A stretch of DNA of 28,087 bases, from contig JAIRRO010000003.1 in assembly GCA_031255955.1 (NCBI GenBank), forward strand, positions 1 through 28,087, read 5' to 3'. The DNA is from Oscillospiraceae bacterium (GTDB lineage: Bacteria > Bacillota > Clostridia > Oscillospirales > Oscillospiraceae). Within the stretch, counting starts at the first letter, position 1, and every line of letters begins with the position of its first letter. Position numbers and translations under genes: made by a program. Positions 7,953-15,611 of the stretch are shown here, piece after piece. The notes beneath the pieces are model-generated. The model worked only from the letters and a program-made list of their open reading frames with translations, made no database searches and had not been told where the DNA came from.

Positions 7953-9743
7953 TTATCCCGCTTCGCGTGTTGCGTCAAAGCTCACGCGGCGCATGCGGTT
8001 GACAATCGCCATAAGCTCCAGTCTGCGCGGCAGCTCAAGGAAGCGCTTGCAGGTGGTGAAAAAGCTTGTGTACAAAAGCTCCACGCCCTCGCGCTCCAGT
8101 TCTTCATACATCGCGTCCAGCCGCTCGTGCAAATCAAATTTCTGCTCTGACTCCTCGCGCTCCAGCCGACGCAGCATAAATGCCAGCGCGCAAATCTGTG
8201 CCTCGGAGGCAATGTCAAACAGCGAGCGGACGTCTATCATTTCGTCGCCGATGAAGATAAAACCGGAGTCTGTGACCTCCAGCCGCTCTGTTCTGCCGCC
8301 CTCCGGGAAAGAGGAAAACCCCTCCGCGCGCAGCAATCTGCGGCTGCTCCAGTCGGCAGGTGGCGGCAGATCGTCCGCCGGACGCGGCGGCACCAGCGCG
8401 CGGGCGCGCTCCGTCACATCGCGCAGGATAAAATCGTCCATCATATATATACGGTTGGCGACGGAGATATATTCTCCGCTGCCGCCGATGACTAATGCCG
8501 ACGACACGCCGCACTCCGTGAACAATTCGCACACGCGGTCGGTGAACGGGGTCAGCGGTTCCTTTTCGATAAGCCGGCGCATAAGGCTGTCGCGAATCAT
8601 AAAGTTCGTCGCGCTGCGATCCTCATCAATTAGCAGCAGGCGGGAGCCGCAATCGACAGCCTCCATAATATTTGCCGCCTGAGAGGTGGAGCCGGAGGCG
8701 CGCTCCGTCGAAAAACGCTTCGGATCGCCGCCGGGCAGCCATTGCAAAAACGGGGATATATTCACATCCTTGACGCTGCGCCCGTCCTCGGCGGTTATCG
8801 TCACGGCGGTGTCGTCCGTGATGCACAGCTCGCGTCCGTCGCCCTCCGCGTGGTTGTAAATCCCGGCGGCAAGTGCGTCAAGCAGCGTGGATTTGCCGGA
8901 ATATCCGCCGCCTGTAATCACCGTGACGCCGCGCCGCCAAGCCATACCGCGCACACCTGCCACCTCAAGCTCGTCATCCGGCGGAGAAATGAATGGAATG
9001 GCGTTTTTCATCGGCAACGCAGTGCCTTTCTCGCGCGCGAGTATGCTGCCGTTCGCGATGAACGACGAATATTCCCCGCCGCGCAGCCATTCACGGATTT
9101 CATTCTGCTTGCGCTCAAGCTCCAATACCCGCCAGAGCGCAACGACGTCAAACCACGCGAGAAAATTATCGACCATAAGCGGCAAATCGCGCAGCAGCAT
9201 AATCTTTGCCTGCTTCAGCTTACCCCGGGGCAATTGCACCTGAAGCAGAAAATTGAGACACATACACGGGGGCTGCGGCGACTCCAGAAACGTGACCAGC
9301 GGTCCCGCGCCGATGTGCGACCTGCTCTCCCGCATCGCGAAATATGCGCCGTTGCGCGGTAGAATCTCGCCTCCCGGTTCGTAGATATAAAATCTGCCCG
9401 TTTCATAGTCCGGGTGGCGCGAGTTAAACGGGGTGTTTAAGTCGTCGATGTGTTTTTTCAGCGAGCGCAGGGCGAAATCCGCCGCCGCGGGGGTAAAAGC
9501 TTCAATCCCGAGCTTTTCCGCGGGGATTGCAAGCGTCACACTTGGTCGGTCGAGTGCGAGCTTGTGTGTTCGCTCAATTGTATAGCTGATTTCATTATCG
9601 CGGTGCCAGTACGTGGGGTCGTTATCGAATTCCGCTTCGATTTTTCCAACGATATGATAAGAAATTTTTCCATCGTACATTTCGCGATAGGTTTTTGTGG
9701 TGTTCTCCATGCCGGTGTTCATAATTTTATTGAGTCTGTTCAA
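7953..9743 (-). CDS. Predicted ATPase of the ABC class (COG3044 family), function unknown
   Basis: A 596-residue soluble protein of the family known as predicted ATPase of the ABC class. The N-terminal 260 residues carry the family segments TGRFYIYEPGGEILPRNGAY and an arginine/lysine-rich helix before VDNFLAWFDV. The P-loop is GGGYSGKST at 278-286, an ABC-signature-like serine-rich stretch is near 349-356, and Walker B is SRLLLIDED at 367-375. There is no membrane span and no partner gene, so a transport role is unlikely; the family has no established function that I know. TTG at 9743 is the start because AAAAGGAG lies nine to ten bases before it and the rest of the frame upstream lacks a better codon. 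Expression looks attenuated: a terminator and short ORF sit in its leader (see separate entries). Confidence 0.83.
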   Translation of the reverse strand: MNRLNKIMNTGMENTTKTYREMYDGKISYHIVGKIEAEFDNDPTYWHRDNEISYTIERTHKLALDRPSVTLAIPAEKLGIEAFTPAAADFALRSLKKHIDDLNTPFNSRHPDYETGRFYIYEPGGEILPRNGAYFAMRESRSHIGAGPLVTFLESPQPPCMCLNFLLQVQLPRGKLKQAKIMLLRDLPLMVDNFLAWFDVVALWRVLELERKQNEIREWLRGGEYSSFIANGSILAREKGTALPMKNAIPFISPPDDELEVAGVRGMAWRRGVTVITGGGYSGKSTLLDALAAGIYNHAEGDGRELCITDDTAVTITAEDGRSVKDVNISPFLQWLPGGDPKRFSTERASGSTSQAANIMEAVDCGSRLLLIDEDRSATNFMIRDSLMRRLIEKEPLTPFTDRVCELFTECGVSSALVIGGSGEYISVANRIYMMDDFILRDVTERARALVPPRPADDLPPPADWSSRRLLRAEGFSSFPEGGRTERLEVTDSGFIFIGDEMIDVRSLFDIASEAQICALAFMLRRLEREESEQKFDLHERLDAMYEELEREGVELLYTSFFTTCKRFLELPRRLELMAIVNRMRRVSFDATREAG

Positions 9744-9780
9744 TACGCATTTCTCCTTTTGATGTGTGTGATTGGGTATG

Positions 9781-9813
9781 AAAAAGCCGCCCCCGATCGA
9801 AATCAGAGGCGGC
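9781..9813 (-). terminator. Intrinsic terminator/attenuator in the leader of the COG3044 gene
   Basis: Reading the minus strand, GCCGCCTCTGAT pairs with a G-rich arm ending GGGGCGGC around a short loop, followed by TTTTT (plus 9781-9785). It lies between the leader ORF stop and the ribosome binding site of the ATPase gene, with the gene start 38 bases downstream, so it can only act on that gene's transcript. Part of its 5' arm (plus 9806-9812) is complementary to the leader ORF ribosome binding site. Confidence 0.75.
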
Positions 9814-9842
9814 GTAAATCCGGCGGAAAAGAACGAGGCGCG

Positions 9843-9911
9843 CTAAATCGGGCGCGAATATAAACCCCCGTTGACGGACAAAACGACACATGATTTCATC
9901 GGCATTTTCAT
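9843..9911 (-). CDS. Putative 22-residue leader peptide upstream of the COG3044 gene
   Basis: An ATG on the minus strand eight bases after a perfect AAAGGAGG opens a 22-codon frame beginning MKMPMKSCVVLSVNGG and ending in SRPI before TAG. It is followed by an intrinsic terminator and then the main gene, the usual order in translation-controlled attenuation. The peptide has no run of one amino acid that would point to classic amino-acid attenuation, so sensing of an antibiotic or a stalled ribosome would be closer to the pattern. A longer overlapping frame (67 codons) begins at an ATG without a ribosome binding site and is less likely. It has not been recognised as a known leader peptide. Confidence 0.55.
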   Translation of the reverse strand: MKMPMKSCVVLSVNGGLYSRPI

Positions 9912-10014
9912 ATTGTCCGCCTCCTTTCATAATCGACGCTGTCGGGCGTGACGCCAGCGCGCGTGGTTGTTAATATTGCGGCGCGGCGACCGACCGCCGC
10001 ACCGACTGTTGCGT

Positions 10015-10043
10015 ATTGTATCACGAGTGCGCAGCGATGTCAA
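10015..10043 (-). promoter_or_regulatory. Sigma-A promoter for the COG3044 gene and its leader
   Basis: On the minus strand TTGACA (10038-10043) and TACAAT (10015-10020) are 17 bases apart. Transcription would start near 10008, giving a leader of about 265 bases before the ATPase start. The first part of that leader contains a strong GC hairpin (GCGGCG with CGCCGC, loop GTCGGT, near 9977-9994). The stretch 9744-10215 has no large gene; it holds this promoter, the leader and the divergent promoter at 10101. Confidence 0.85.
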
Positions 10044-10100
10044 GAGGAATTTTTCACTTGTGCACTTGCTTGCAGTGAATTCACCCCCCGCAAATCGCGT

Positions 10101-10129
10101 TTGACAAGCGGGTGGGGGAGTGATATAAT
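10101..10129 (+). promoter_or_regulatory. Perfect consensus sigma-A promoter for the lipoprotein-yfbR genes
   Basis: TTGACA (10101-10106) and TATAAT (10124-10129) are separated by 17 bases. The leader to the lipoprotein start is about 80 bases. It is back to back with the promoter of the COG3044 gene (57 bases between -35 boxes). Confidence 0.9.
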
Positions 10130-10215
10130 TCCGCCGTTGAGGCATTTCACGGAGGCTTGACGAACAGCTCCTATCCCGGCTTTGCCGAAAATTTTATTAT
10201 GGGGAGACAATAAAA

Positions 10216-10995
10216 ATGAAAAAGCTGCAAAAATCACTCGCGCTACTACTTGCCCTTGTGTTCGGATTGATATCGCTCACCGCCGCGCTGGCAGCCTGTA
10301 CACCGCAGGAGCAGCCGGACGAGACGCCGACGCCAACCATCGACGCGCAGGAGGACGATATAACGCCCGACGTTGACACGCCGGACGAAGCGCCGGACAA
10401 TGAACCCGTTGATGCGGACACGCCGGACGACTCCGTGATTGATAATTCCGACGCGCGCGGCAGTATCCAAACAGGCGATTGGGATGGCGATGTTTTTACA
10501 AACGAATGGGTGAATATCAGCTTTAATCTGCCGGAGGGCTGGACGGCGCTGACCTCAGAGCAGCTGCAAACGCAGATGCAAGCGGGAATGGGCGCATTTG
10601 AGGATGAAGGCACGGCGGCTGTTCAAGAAGCCGCGATGGCGCGCACTGTGTACGATTTCAGCGTCATGGGGACGCTGGGTATTCCGAATATCATCGCCAC
10701 ATACGAAAACGTATCATTTAGTCCGCTGACGGCAAATCTTACCGCTAACGATTATTATGAGACTGCAAAGCTGCAGTTTAAGGGCGCGATGGGTATCGCG
10801 CTCGGGGACGCGGAGGAGATTGAAATAGCCGGGGAAACGTACATAATGTGTTCAGCAGATGTCGCAGCCGGTGCGATGTTCCAAAGCTATTATTTCCGCA
10901 AGCTGGATGGCGCGATGATTACGTTCATCGCGACGTATGCAGCCGACGGCGAAGCCGAGATTGCTGACTTCTTCGCTTCGTTCACCGCCGCATAA
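10216..10995 (+). CDS. Putative lipoprotein with acidic linker, function unknown
   Basis: The 259-residue product starts with a lipoprotein signal: MKK, a hydrophobic stretch LALLLALVFGLISLTAALAA and a lipobox ending at C28 (LAAC). Residues 30-85 form a linker rich in Asp, Glu, Pro and Thr. The rest (about 95-259) is a folded domain beginning EWVNISFNLPEGWTALTSEQ, resembling in outline small lipoprotein domains that follow a linker, and ending in a hydrophobic strand and ADFFASFTAA. I do not recognise a specific family. GGGGAGA lies eight bases before the ATG. It should be anchored to the outer leaflet of the cell membrane. yfbR follows after 18 bases, so the two are likely co-transcribed although a functional link is not obvious. 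Confidence 0.8.
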   Translation: MKKLQKSLALLLALVFGLISLTAALAACTPQEQPDETPTPTIDAQEDDITPDVDTPDEAPDNEPVDADTPDDSVIDNSDARGSIQTGDWDGDVFTNEWVNISFNLPEGWTALTSEQLQTQMQAGMGAFEDEGTAAVQEAAMARTVYDFSVMGTLGIPNIIATYENVSFSPLTANLTANDYYETAKLQFKGAMGIALGDAEEIEIAGETYIMCSADVAAGAMFQSYYFRKLDGAMITFIATYAADGEAEIADFFASFTAA

Positions 10996-11013
10996 TAATG
11001 GTGAAATAGGGCG

Positions 11014-11589
11014 ATGCACGGATTTTTCGCGCTTATTTCCCGTATGAAGCACATCACACGCTGGGCGTTGATGCGCAACTCCCTGCCTGAAAACGTGCAG
11101 GAGCACTCACATATGACCGCCGTTCTCGCCCACGGGCTGGCACTGATTCGGCGCGATGTGTTCGGAAAGCCGTGCGACCCCGGCGAAGCAGCCACAGCGG
11201 CGCTGTTTCACGACGCGGGCGAGATTATTACGGGCGATATGCCCACACCCATCAAGTATATGAGTCCGGAGCTGACAAGCGCCTATAAAGACGCCGAGCG
11301 GTCAGCCACCGGCAGGCTACTCGCGCAGCTTCCGGCGGAGCTGCGCGAGTCATATCTGCCGTTGCTTTCAGGCGGAGAGGGCGAGATACGCGAGCTTGTG
11401 CACGCGGCAGATAAGCTGGCGGCATACATAAAATGCGTGGAGGAGGAGCGCGCGGGGAACCACGAATTTCGCCTCGCCGCGCGCCAGATAAAAGAACGCC
11501 TTGATGAGCTTGATATGCCGGAGGTTCGGTATTTCATAGAGAATTTTATGCCACCGTTCGAGCTGACGCTCGACGAGCTTGGCGTGTAA
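11014..11589 (+). CDS. yfbR: HD-domain 5'-deoxyribonucleotidase, YfbR family
   Basis: This 191-residue HD phosphohydrolase removes the 5' phosphate of deoxynucleoside monophosphates and so trims dNTP pools. The protein aligns in outline with recalled E. coli YfbR: R16 and W17 (E. coli R18, W19), metal ligands H31, H66, D67 and D133 (E. coli H33, H68, D69 and D137), and E70 (E. coli E72). The block LFHDAGEIITGDMPTPIKY is the HD signature. The length is close to the E. coli 199 residues. The ribosome binding site is weak (GGTGA about ten bases before). Substrate range is inferred from the family. Confidence 0.92.
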   Translation: MHGFFALISRMKHITRWALMRNSLPENVQEHSHMTAVLAHGLALIRRDVFGKPCDPGEAATAALFHDAGEIITGDMPTPIKYMSPELTSAYKDAERSATGRLLAQLPAELRESYLPLLSGGEGEIRELVHAADKLAAYIKCVEEERAGNHEFRLAARQIKERLDELDMPEVRYFIENFMPPFELTLDELGV

Positions 11590-11607
11590 GCAGGAGGAAT
11601 TTATACA

Positions 11608-11877
11608 ATGCGGGCGATAGTGACCGTAATAGGGCGCGACCGCGTCGGGATAATTGCGGAGGTGTCCGGCGCGCTTGCCCGCGCCAACGTCAATATCCTT
11701 GACATCACGCAAACGGTGACGCGCGAATACTTCACCATGATGATGCTTGTGGATACATCGGGCTTTGCGGGCGCGTTTTCGGAGCTGGCGGACTCGCTGG
11801 ACGAGTGCGGCGAGAGGCTGGGAATGTCCATTCGAATACAGCGCGAGGATATTTTTGAAGCAATGCATCGTATTTAG
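11608..11877 (+). CDS. ACT domain protein, UPF0237 family
   Basis: An 89-residue single ACT domain: MRAIVTVIGRDRVGIIAEVS begins the first strand and helix, ANVNILDITQTVTREYFTMM is the second strand region. ACT domains bind small ligands, often amino acids. The length equals that of the UPF0237 family. GGAGG precedes the ATG by ten bases. It is immediately followed by a PFL-family (DUF711) gene, the pair arrangement recalled from streptococci and many Firmicutes, so the ACT protein is probably a regulator or partner of that protein. Ligand and function are unknown. Confidence 0.9.
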   Translation: MRAIVTVIGRDRVGIIAEVSGALARANVNILDITQTVTREYFTMMMLVDTSGFAGAFSELADSLDECGERLGMSIRIQREDIFEAMHRI

Positions 11878-11913
11878 CGCGCGTCGCGGATTACGTCAGG
11901 TGGGTATTTTTTT

Positions 11914-13272
11914 ATGCTGAATATAAATGAAATTATCGAAACCAATGAGATGATTGACCGCCAACATCTTGATATACGCACCGTCACGATGGGCATATCC
12001 CTGCGGGACTGCTCCGGATATGACGCTGCGGAAACCGCGCGCCGGATATATGACAAGGTGACGCGCTCCGCCGCGGGGCTTGTGCGCGTGTGCGAGGATA
12101 TAGAGCGCGAGCTGGGGATTCCCATTGTCAACAAGCGCGTTGCAGTGTCGCCGATAGCCGCCGTCGCGGAATCCTCTGACGCGGAGGATTATACGATTTT
12201 CGCGGAGGCGCTTGATCGCGCCGCGCGGGAGCTGGGCGTCAATTTTATCGGCGGCTTTTCGGCGCTGGTACACAAGGGTTTTACACGTGGGGACGAGCGG
12301 CTTATCGCGTCTATCCCGCGCGCCCTCGCGGAAACGGAGCGCGTGTGCGCGTCCGTCAACGTCGCCTCGACGCGCGCCGGAATAAATATGGACGCTGTGC
12401 GCCTCATGGGAGAGACGATTAAGCAATCGGCGGAGCTGACTGCCGCCTCCGGCGGCTTTGCCTGCGCGAAGCTTGTTGTGTTCGCAAACGCCGTGGAGGA
12501 TAATCCGTTTATGGCGGGCGCGTTTCACGGCTCGGGAGAGCCGGAGTGTGTTATAAATGTCGGCGTGTCGGGTCCCGGCGCGGTGAAAACGGCGCTGACA
12601 GCAGCGCGCGGACAGCCGTTTGACGCCGTCGCGGAAACCATTAAAAAAACGGCGTTCCGCGTGACGCGCATGGGGCAGCTTGTTGCCCGTGAGGCGTCTG
12701 CGCGGCTGGGCGTTCCGTTCGGCATTGTGGATTTATCGCTGGCGCCCACACCGGCGGCGGGCGACTCCGTGGCTGAAATCCTGGAGGAAATGGGACTTAG
12801 CTCCGTCGGCGCGCACGGCACCACAGCCGCGCTTGCGCTGCTAAATGACGCGGTGAAAAAGGGCGGCGTTATGGCGTCAAGTCACGTCGGGGGGCTCTCC
12901 GGGGCGTTCATACCGGTTTCGGAAGACGCCGGAATGATACGCGCCGCGCAAAGCGGCACGCTCACGCTTGAAAAGCTGGAGGCAATGACGTGCGTATGCT
13001 CCGTCGGGCTGGATATGATAGCCGTGCCGGGTGATACACCGGCGGAGACGATTTCGGCTATCATCGCCGACGAGGCGGCAATCGGTGTTGTGAACAACAA
13101 GACCACCGCTGTAAGGATAATACCCGCGCCCGGCAGACACGTCGGAGACACAGTGGATTTCGGCGGGCTGCTGGGAACAGCGCCCGTGATGCCGGTCTCC
13201 GGCGGAGAAAGCGGCGACTTCATCGCCCGCGGCGGCAGAATCCCCGCCCCGTTGCACAGCTTGAGGAATTGA
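11914..13272 (+). CDS. PFL family protein (UPF0210/DUF711)
   Basis: The 452-residue product matches the PFL/UPF0210 family, a glycyl-radical-enzyme-like fold of unknown activity. Recognised segments are the N-terminal DIRTVTMGISLRDC, the block RLGVPFGIVDLSLAPTPA, GLSSVGAHGTTAALALLNDAV, and the C-terminal IGVVNNKTTAVRIIPAPGR, followed by DFGGLLGTAPVMPVS. Length is the usual 450 or so. No glycyl radical motif (RVxG-type) is seen. The ATG follows AGGTGGG after eight bases. The upstream ACT gene is 36 bases away and co-transcribed. It ends two bases from the convergent cinA stop, with a short inverted repeat (TTGAAT/ATTCAA) across the junction. Confidence 0.9.
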   Translation: MLNINEIIETNEMIDRQHLDIRTVTMGISLRDCSGYDAAETARRIYDKVTRSAAGLVRVCEDIERELGIPIVNKRVAVSPIAAVAESSDAEDYTIFAEALDRAARELGVNFIGGFSALVHKGFTRGDERLIASIPRALAETERVCASVNVASTRAGINMDAVRLMGETIKQSAELTAASGGFACAKLVVFANAVEDNPFMAGAFHGSGEPECVINVGVSGPGAVKTALTAARGQPFDAVAETIKKTAFRVTRMGQLVAREASARLGVPFGIVDLSLAPTPAAGDSVAEILEEMGLSSVGAHGTTAALALLNDAVKKGGVMASSHVGGLSGAFIPVSEDAGMIRAAQSGTLTLEKLEAMTCVCSVGLDMIAVPGDTPAETISAIIADEAAIGVVNNKTTAVRIIPAPGRHVGDTVDFGGLLGTAPVMPVSGGESGDFIARGGRIPAPLHSLRN

Positions 13273-13274
13273 AT

Positions 13275-14528
13275 CTACAATTCAACGCCGGTGAGATGCC
13301 GACGCGCCATATCGAGGGCGTGGCTCGCAGAGGCGATTCTTATGCGCTCGCGGTCATAATATAAATCCAGCGAACGCGTCACCAGCGTGCCCTCCGCCGA
13401 AAGCGAGATGAACACCCTGCCCTCCGGATTGCCGTGCTCGTCAGCGCCGGGACCGGCAACGCCCGTGATGCCAATGCCCAGCCCCGCGCGCAGCTTTTCC
13501 CGCGCGCCAAGCGCCAGCGCCTCCGCCGTTTCGCGGCTGACCGCGCCGTGCGCCTCAAGCGTTTCGCGCGGCACACCGACAAGGGCGATTTTCGCATCGT
13601 CCGAATATGCCGTTATGCCGCCGAGGAACACGCGGGACGCTCCGGGAATGTCGGTGAGGCGCTTTGCCAAAAGCCCGCCCGTGCAGGATTCCGCGACGGC
13701 AAGCGTTCCGCCGCTGTCCCGCAGAAGCGAAATAACCGTATTTTCAAGCGAATCTGTATCTACGCCGTAGACGATGTCTCCGAGCGTTTTTTTTACATGC
13801 TCGATAATCGGGTTCATAAGCGCGTCAGCGTCCTCGCGCGATTTCGCGCGCGCTGTGACGCGCAGCGTTGTTTCGGCGTCCTTCGCGTATGGGGCAAGCG
13901 TGGGATTTGAGGAGCTTTCCATAATATCGCGCAGCCGCGCCTCGACAGCCGATTCGCCCAGCCCGAACACGTGAATGTTGCGGGAATAAATTTCATCCCC
14001 CGCCAGCCGTTTCAGGTACGGGAGCATACCGGATTCAATCATCGCGCGGCACTCACGCGGCGGACCGGGGAGCATCAACACATGCTTGCCGTCCGATTCA
14101 AACGCGCACCCCGGCGCGGTTCCGCAGCCGTTATCAAACACGACGCAGCCCTCCGGCAGCATCGCCTGACGAAAATTATTCTCTGTGATTTGAAGATGCC
14201 CGAGCCTGTCGCGGAAAAAGCCGCGGATTTTTTCAGCCTCCTTCTCGTCAAACAGCAGTTGCTTGCCGAACGCCTCAGCAAGCGTCTGCTTTGTGAGATC
14301 GTCATACGTCGGACCGAGTCCGCCCGTGGTGATTATAATGTCCGCGCGAGCTCGCGCAATAGCAACCGCCTGCTTCAGGCGCTCCGGATTATCCCCGACA
14401 ACGGTGTGGAAATAGACGTTAATTCCAAGCCGCGACAGCGCCTGCGACACATCACGCGCGTCCGTGTTTACGATATTCCCCAGCAGAAGCTCTGTGCCCA
14501 CCCCGATAATTTCAGCTATGTACGCCAT
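13275..14528 (-). CDS. cinA: CinA family protein, nicotinamide-nucleotide amidohydrolase
   Basis: A 417-residue two-domain CinA. The N-terminal MoaB/CinA-like domain (1 to about 165) begins AEIIGVGTELLLGNIVNTDA and has TTGGLGPTYDDLT and LMLPGPPRE, known for ADP-ribose pyrophosphatase activity in the family. The C-terminal domain (about 255-415) carries the amidohydrolase serine motif LAVAESCTGGLLAKRLTD with the GITGVAGPG loop, which deamidates nicotinamide mononucleotide to nicotinate mononucleotide in NAD salvage. Both active-site motifs are complete. The start is ATG at 14528 with GGGGA eight bases before it. It is transcribed alone, from its own promoter, and divergently from the cysteine-rich gene pair. 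Confidence 0.93.
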   Translation of the reverse strand: MAYIAEIIGVGTELLLGNIVNTDARDVSQALSRLGINVYFHTVVGDNPERLKQAVAIARARADIIITTGGLGPTYDDLTKQTLAEAFGKQLLFDEKEAEKIRGFFRDRLGHLQITENNFRQAMLPEGCVVFDNGCGTAPGCAFESDGKHVLMLPGPPRECRAMIESGMLPYLKRLAGDEIYSRNIHVFGLGESAVEARLRDIMESSSNPTLAPYAKDAETTLRVTARAKSREDADALMNPIIEHVKKTLGDIVYGVDTDSLENTVISLLRDSGGTLAVAESCTGGLLAKRLTDIPGASRVFLGGITAYSDDAKIALVGVPRETLEAHGAVSRETAEALALGAREKLRAGLGIGITGVAGPGADEHGNPEGRVFISLSAEGTLVTRSLDLYYDRERIRIASASHALDMARRHLTGVEL

Positions 14529-14566
14529 ATGGCAATCCCCGCTTTCCTTTTGATGAATTTGCTGTG

Positions 14567-14595
14567 AGTATATAACACAAGCCGCGAAAATACAA
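14567..14595 (-). promoter_or_regulatory. Putative sigma-A promoter of cinA
   Basis: TTGTAT (14590-14595) and TATACT (14567-14572) on the minus strand are separated by 17 bases; the leader is about 30 bases. It lies within 20 bases of the -35 of the divergent promoter, so the two could compete for RNA polymerase. Confidence 0.75.
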
Positions 14596-14612
14596 GCGAA
14601 ATCACCAAGGAG

Positions 14613-14641
14613 TTGACAAATGGAAAACGGAGGCGTATACT
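14613..14641 (+). promoter_or_regulatory. Sigma-A promoter of the cysteine-rich gene pair
   Basis: TTGACA (14613-14618) and TATACT (14636-14641) are separated by 17 bases, followed by the ribosome binding site AAGGAG at about 14671. This is a near-consensus promoter, suggesting steady and strong expression of the two small proteins. Confidence 0.88.
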
Positions 14642-14682
14642 CTCACTCAGATTTCAAAAAAATATAAAAAGGAGTTACGCAA

Positions 14683-15198
14683 ATGGGAAACGGACCAAAC
14701 ATGTTCCGTGATTTTATCATGGAGCGCACACAAGCTGACAAAAAGGCGGAAATGGAGGAATTTCTGAAGGAAGCGTTCAAGCCGCCGGAGGACGGCAACT
14801 TTGACCCCGAATCTTTCCAGAGAAACAACGAAATCATCCTGTCTATGTTGACTCCGGAAGGCGCCGAGGAAATGCGGAAAATGATGAACCCGTTCGGCGA
14901 CGAGGCGGAAATCGACGAGTCCTTGCTGGAGAAAAACTGGCTGGAGCAGCCGAACAAGCTGCAATGGGATGACGGACGCGAAATTTCGCGCGACGAGATG
15001 CGCGAGGCGTTCGCCTGCTCCAAAAACGCGGGCGATATGGAATGTGATTGCTGGAACACGCACTGTCAGTTCTATGGCAACTGTCGGAAATGCATCGTAT
15101 TCCACCTGTGCCTGAAGCAGTTCCCGACCTGTCAGAGGGCGTTGCTGGGCGAATATGAGGATCACTACATAGTGTTCAGCCAGGATCAAGACAAATAG
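14683..15198 (+). CDS. Cysteine-rich protein of unknown function (paralogue 1)
   Basis: The 171-residue product has two parts. Residues 1-80 are acidic and helical with no recognised motif. Residues 86-150 form a cysteine domain: LEQPNKLQWDD, then eight cysteines at 112, 121, 123, 128, 134, 137, 143 and 150. The spacing is C-x8-C-x-C-x4-C-x5-C-x2-C-x5-C-x6-C, with the core C-D-C-W-N-T-H-C. That could bind iron-sulfur or zinc. There is no signal peptide or membrane span, so a cytoplasmic protein is likely. AAGGAG lies eight bases before the ATG. The next gene encodes the same cysteine domain without the N-terminal part. The layout recalls the small cysteine proteins annotated DUF6485, but I cannot confirm that. 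Confidence 0.82.
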   Translation: MGNGPNMFRDFIMERTQADKKAEMEEFLKEAFKPPEDGNFDPESFQRNNEIILSMLTPEGAEEMRKMMNPFGDEAEIDESLLEKNWLEQPNKLQWDDGREISRDEMREAFACSKNAGDMECDCWNTHCQFYGNCRKCIVFHLCLKQFPTCQRALLGEYEDHYIVFSQDQDK

Positions 15199-15243
15199 AA
15201 CCCGGCACCGTTGCCACAATGATTATTGAAAGGAATTATTAAA

Positions 15244-15516
15244 ATGCAGGGAGAAAAAAATATACTGGAACAGCCCAATAGATTCAAATGGAGAGATAAT
15301 CCTCCGAGAGTTACGGGCGGCGATATGCGCGTAGCAATGAAATGCGCCGCCGACGCGGATAAGCTTACGTGCGAATGCTGGAACACCAAGTGTCCAAACT
15401 ACGGCGACTGTCGGAAATGCGTTGTATACGAAATGTGCTTAAACCGGCTGCCGACCTGTGAGCTTGAGCTGTTTAAGAAGCTAAAGGAACACAAAGCCGA
15501 GCGCAGCGCCGGCTGA
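15244..15516 (+). CDS. Cysteine-rich small protein of unknown function (paralogue 2)
   Basis: This 90-residue protein repeats the cysteine domain of the preceding gene: ILEQPNRFKWRD at the start and cysteines at 34, 43, 45, 50, 56, 59, 65 and 72 with identical spacing. Shared words are C-E-C-W-N-T-K-C, Y-G-D-C-R-K-C and L-P-T-C. It ends with a lysine-rich helix. The start chosen is ATG at 15244 with AAAGGA ten bases before; a TTG at 15226 overlaps that ribosome binding site and is less likely. It follows paralogue 1 by 45 bases with no terminator between, so it is an operon partner made by duplication. A metal-binding role is inferred from the cysteines only. Confidence 0.83.
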   Translation: MQGEKNILEQPNRFKWRDNPPRVTGGDMRVAMKCAADADKLTCECWNTKCPNYGDCRKCVVYEMCLNRLPTCELELFKKLKEHKAERSAG

Positions 15517-15542
15517 AGAATTCGCGAAGCGTGATATAGGTA

Positions 15543-15576
15543 AAAACCGCACGGCTCGATTGAGCCGTGCGGTTTT
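15543..15576. terminator. Bidirectional intrinsic terminator
   Basis: A 15-bp stem (AAAACCGCACGGCTC with its complement, loop GATT) sits between the cysteine-rich gene pair and the convergent DUF4180 gene. The plus strand has four T residues and the minus strand five T residues after the stem, so it can serve both transcripts. Confidence 0.9.
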
Positions 15577-15611
15577 ACGTATTCGTGTCGCCGAAGAACC
15601 AATCATATATG

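Noticed and set aside
9727..9930. A 67-codon minus-strand frame in the leader of the COG3044 gene
   Set aside because: Its ATG has no ribosome binding site, and the shorter frame nearby has a perfect one. It also reads through the terminator stem and into the start region of the main gene.
13260..13280. Inverted repeat between the PFL gene and cinA as a terminator
   Set aside because: The TTGAAT/ATTCAA stem is AT-rich and short, contains the two stop codons, and lacks a T-run; too weak to call.
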